NCBI GenBank assembly: GCA_945861435.1
Contig: CAMAUX010000045.1
Span: 1-44,909, forward strand
Origin: Chthoniobacter flavus
Lineage (GTDB): Bacteria > Verrucomicrobiota > Verrucomicrobiia > Chthoniobacterales > Chthoniobacteraceae
DNA length: 44,909 nucleotides
Reading direction: 5' to 3'
Shown: positions 44,382 through 44,909 of the stretch, one piece after another
Position numbering within the stretch: position 1 is the stretch's first letter
How the letters are laid out: each line of letters starts with the position of its first letter
Notes under the pieces: generated by a model
Seen by the model: only the letters and a program-made list of their open reading frames with translations
Database searches by the model: none
What the model was told of the DNA's origin: nothing
Program-made: the position numbers and the translations under genes

Positions 44382-44405
44382 GCCTTTCTGTTTTTTTCAG
44401 AAGGC
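44382..44405. terminator. imperfect hairpin with a seven-T loop
   Basis: gcctttctg and cagaaggc pair with one bulge around a loop of seven T residues, 33 bp after the propeller gene. A second stem (ggcgggc at 44403-44409, gcccgcc at 44422-44428) follows. It lies between two converging genes and could end either transcript, but the T-run is in the loop and not after the stem. Confidence 0.35.
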
Positions 44406-44522
44406 GGGCGGCGGCGCCAGTGCCCGCCTCTGCAGCCACAGTGCGGGTTCTACGGGCGGCGAAGGAACTCTCGAAGGGCATCCGCGCGCTTGGGAAATGC
44501 CACTGCTTCCCCAAGGCTTCAG

Positions 44523-44900
44523 CTAATCGCGCTTGAAACGGCGGCGTTCGCGGTAGGCGAGGAGGCCGAGCAGGAGGCCGCCGGCAATCCATGTGGAAGG
44601 CTCGGGCACGGCGGTGAGCTCGTAGTAGTTATTGCCGCCGAAGTTCACCTGCTGCTCTCCCCTGAGCGAACCGTTGAGGCTGATCTGGCCGAGGACACCG
44701 GACACCGAGTTGCTGAAGAGCACGCGCTCGTTGCCGAACCCGAAGTTGGGGAGCCAATAGGGAGCCAATAGGGACAGGCAATATTTCCACTCACACCAAG
44801 GCACCAAGCTCACCAAGTTCGGAAAAGAGCTCATTATGACTGCCCCTTGCGACCATGCCCTCCCGCTTCGCGCTTTTCGCTTCTTCCAAACACCCGCCAT
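44523..44900 (-). pseudogene. 3' end of a PEP-CTERM protein gene, 5' part apparently replaced
   Basis: The C-terminus VPEPSTWIAGGLLLGLLAYRERRRFKRD is a full PEP-CTERM sorting signal: PEP motif, hydrophobic segment and basic tail. It targets secreted proteins for processing by an exosortase in exopolysaccharide-producing Gram-negatives. Upstream, SVSGVLGQISLNGSL and QQVNFGGNNYYEL are typical of such secreted proteins, but the frame before about 44751 is not: an 11-bp tandem duplication (gagccaatagg, twice) interrupts it, and the N-terminal residues from the ATG at 44900 (MAGVWKKRKARSGRAW) look like translated intergenic DNA without a signal peptide. So the gene is probably truncated, with only about the last 75 codons genuine. 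Confidence 0.7.
44751..44772. repeat. 11-bp tandem duplication in the PEP-CTERM remnant
   Basis: gagccaatagg occurs twice without interruption. Because 11 is not a multiple of three, the duplication shifts any frame that reads through it, supporting a broken gene. Confidence 0.9.
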
Positions 44901-44909
44901 GTCCCAGTG

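Overview
The window looks like a chromosomal segment of a high-G+C member of the Verrucomicrobiota, possibly the Opitutae side. The support is indirect: a PEP-CTERM sorting tail, a hybrid sugar-binding/AraC (XylR-type) regulator next to a secreted glycosidase-like protein, a DUF1080 protein, an SGNH esterase relic, many secreted proteins of unknown function, and many start codons preceded by pyrimidine-rich leaders instead of Shine-Dalgarno sites. No rRNA, tRNA or CRISPR array was recognised. Coordinates of starts are my choices where several were possible; each entry says why.

Layout. 1-318: tail of an ISL3-type transposase and an 11-copy 12-bp tandem array. 319-2988 (minus): phoH and a short pgpH-type HD phosphodiesterase, normally a phoH-pgpH-ybeY cluster. 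3074-4335 (minus): two coupled secreted proteins of unknown function. 4499-9554: PfkB sugar kinase, a receiver-PAS-SpoIIE phosphatase, a hexose-6-phosphate mutarotase-like protein and a HemW-type radical SAM protein. 9646-14158 (minus): acetate permease actP with its DUF485 partner, a small cupin and a nickase-type mutL. 14197-16976 (plus): an IscA/ErpA-like protein with a His/Asp tail and a large proline-rich anchored protein. 17002-21240: an accessory carbohydrate island with an SGNH hydrolase pseudogene, a XylR-type regulator and a divergent glycosidase-like secreted protein; much of it has lost the C-over-G bias seen on the plus strand elsewhere. 21610-24553: c'-like cytochrome, DUF1080 protein, lactate permease. 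25113-32105 (minus): an FtsX-type permease translationally coupled to glnD, then pgi. 32231-36012 (plus): MacAB-like export operon with a lipoprotein. 36085-37689 (minus): ECF sigma factor, anti-sigma-like protein and a secreted protein. 37741-40681: an acidic protein, rlmN, an unknown protein and glnB. 40820-44348: uppP, an M23 peptidase-like protein, a secreted thioredoxin and a beta-propeller protein. 44523-44909: a truncated PEP-CTERM gene.

How the genes fit together. GlnD and PII form a complete uridylylation pair for nitrogen sensing, although 10 kb apart and without amtB or glnA alongside. Pgi, the mutarotase, the PfkB kinase, the acetate and lactate permeases and the carbohydrate island point to heterotrophic growth on sugars and short organic acids. 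UppP, the M23 protein and PgpH bear on envelope synthesis and cyclic-di-AMP. I see no clear-cut new defence or biosynthetic system. The least explained loci are the proline-rich anchored protein, the orphan FtsX permease coupled to glnD, the ECF module, and the rearranged sequences at both window edges.
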